In this document: piece after piece, positions 62,936-64,000 of the stretch | How positions within the stretch are numbered: the stretch's first letter is position 1 | Layout of the letters: each line of letters begins with the position of its first letter | From: Phoebastria nigripes | Lineage: Eukaryota > Chordata > Aves > Procellariiformes > Diomedeidae | Direction: 5' to 3' | Length of the DNA stretch: 64,000 nucleotides | Assembly (NCBI GenBank): GCA_035582835.1 | Contig: JAYKAV010002791.1 | Location: forward strand, 707,692 to 771,691 | Translations under genes and position numbers: made by a program | Notes under the pieces: model-generated | Seen by the model: only the letters and a program-made list of their open reading frames with translations | Told to the model about the DNA's origin: nothing | Database searches by the model: none

Positions 62936-63060
62936 CTAAGGCAGCCGCTGGAGTTCAAGTTTATCAGCAGATGGTGCTTCAAAGACATCATCTTCAACGC
63001 TTTCTTCTATTGGTTTCATTTTTGCCGAAGTTCTCAGGTAGGGAGACGTCCGGCCCGGGC
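62936..63060 (-). CDS. BVES: BVES (POPDC1) last coding exon
   Basis: BVES is a three-pass membrane protein with a cytoplasmic Popeye domain that binds cAMP. It acts in heart and skeletal muscle and at epithelial junctions. This exon encodes only the extreme C-terminal cytoplasmic tail, about 40 residues that are probably unstructured. Recognition rests on TSAKMKPIEESVEDDVFEA, which closely matches the vertebrate BVES tail (SAKMKPIEE, then an acidic run and DVFE), and on the ending LQRLP before TAG at 62938-62936. The acceptor on the - strand is TTTCTTTGTAACTGTGGCAG, after which the exon begins with two bases of a split codon. Its first 20 bases are CpG-rich. The Popeye domain and membrane segments lie in exons beyond the right edge. 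The gene runs toward LIN28B, tail to tail. Confidence 0.93.
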
Positions 63061-64000
63061 CTGCCACAGTTACAAAGAAATTGCCAATTAACTTAACAAC
63101 ACATACCTGCTACATACACCTATTTGTGACAAAGTGTACACAATCTGATGATCCTGTCCTATTTCCCCCATGGGAAGTGGAGGTTTCTTTGTTATTTGGC
63201 CACAGGCATCAGGAAATCCTAGCCGGGGGACAGCCACGCTCCTATGAACCTGCAATGCCTCCGGGGTTCAAACCCTGCGGCCGGCCACAGGCACAGTATT
63301 CTCCTCAAATCCAGTGCAAATCCTGACTGCATGAGGTGCCCAACACTGTGTCCCTAGCGATCGTTTTCTCACCGTTACACTCGCCCACTAATTCTTCTCC
63401 ACAAACAACGATGTGAATGACTGCCCTAAGTACAAAAGGTGTGTACCTTTGCACACTTGCCTCGGCTGTGAAAAAACTCCTCGGTGGAATTGGCCCACCT
63501 GGGCAAACCTCAGGTGGGTACATGATCACAGCCCTAACAGCCTTAAAAGCACAATAACGTAAAACTTACAGAAAATACAATACCCCCATAAACAACTGTA
63601 GAGGAAACAAGATTAACAGGTGAAGGCCACATAACTTTTGGCTGACAGTGATTTCATTGCTCCAAGACAATCTTTTAGAAAAGCAGCAACTCAGAGCTTG
63701 CCAGCGCAGAGCGCACACCACAGCCATTGCTGGTAAGACATTAAATGGAGTTTTTGTGCAAGTTACCGCTGCAAACTACCTCTGTTGTAGTTAAATCTTC
63801 TGCATGAGGGTTAAATCAGAGAGCTCCTTTGACATGAGATGAACAGGTTTATTTCTCATTCTCCACTCTGAAATTGCATCTGCACTTGGACATTTTTCTT
63901 CTCTCAGTGCCCTCTTCTAGAGTTAAAGCACCACAATGGTACAAGGTTGTAAACAGCTACCATATGATGACCAAGAAGAGTAGGGAAATCTTTGAAATAC
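63061..64000 (-). other. BVES: BVES intron (part), upstream of the last coding exon
   Basis: From the acceptor of the last BVES exon to the window edge. I looked on the - strand for the preceding exon (Ser/Asp-rich tail following the Popeye domain) and did not find it. The 74-codon - strand frame at 63305-63529 does not resemble BVES. Nothing else is recognisable. Confidence 0.75.

Noticed and set aside
63265..63275. GGTTCAAACCC, resembling a tRNA gene B box
   Set aside because: The bases upstream do not supply a matching A box, anticodon arm or acceptor stem at the right distances, so no tRNA cloverleaf can be drawn.

Overview
The window is vertebrate nuclear DNA, almost certainly from a bird. 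The evidence is CR1 non-LTR retrotransposon fragments with typical avian 3' ends, no SINE families that I recognise, and two vertebrate genes lying tail to tail: LIN28B on the + strand and BVES (POPDC1) on the - strand. The same gene order is known from human 6q21 and its syntenic region in birds. Very little of the 64 kb codes for protein. I can support only two coding exons, each the last coding exon of its gene. Almost all other open frames of 60-190 codons look like chance frames in intronic, UTR, intergenic or repeat DNA. About 30 isolated single N bases are scattered through the window, as in a draft assembly.

Layout. 1-36144 is the last intron of LIN28B (usually intron 3); I found neither of the two cold-shock-domain exons in it. 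It holds low-complexity tracts, a GC-rich minisatellite near 10.1 kb, and a CpG-island-like block at 35.5-35.96 kb that ends less than 200 bases before the last exon. 36145-36514 is LIN28B exon 4, encoding both CCHC zinc knuckles and the basic C-terminus. 36515 to about 41.06 or 41.27 kb is a long LIN28B 3'UTR. About 41.3-62.7 kb is the region between the two convergent genes. It contains a rearranged CR1 at 55.62-56.73 kb, a short CR1 3' end at 60.95 kb and a probable old CR1 at 43.77 kb. 62936-63060 is the last coding exon of BVES, with a strong cluster of poly(A) signals just beyond its stop. 63061-64000 is the BVES intron upstream of that exon.

How it works together. LIN28B is an RNA-binding protein that blocks let-7 maturation, and let-7 in turn represses LIN28B. 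The 3'UTR here shows that loop directly, with six let-7 seed matches, two of them full 8-mers. It also has two miR-125 8-mers plus one in the coding exon, three miR-30 8-mers and four miR-9 7-mers. A G-quadruplex-type run, two AATAAA hexamers, two miR-30 sites and a let-7 8-mer fall within about 125 bases at 39.17-39.30 kb. A CAG run and a CTG run about 800 bases apart in the same UTR are perfect 18-nt complements. BVES is a cAMP-binding membrane protein of muscle and epithelium with no known functional link to LIN28B.

I see no wholly new biological system. The observations most worth testing are the CpG-rich block abutting exon 4, the compact element cluster at 39.2 kb, the CAG/CTG pair and the inverted CR1 chimera.
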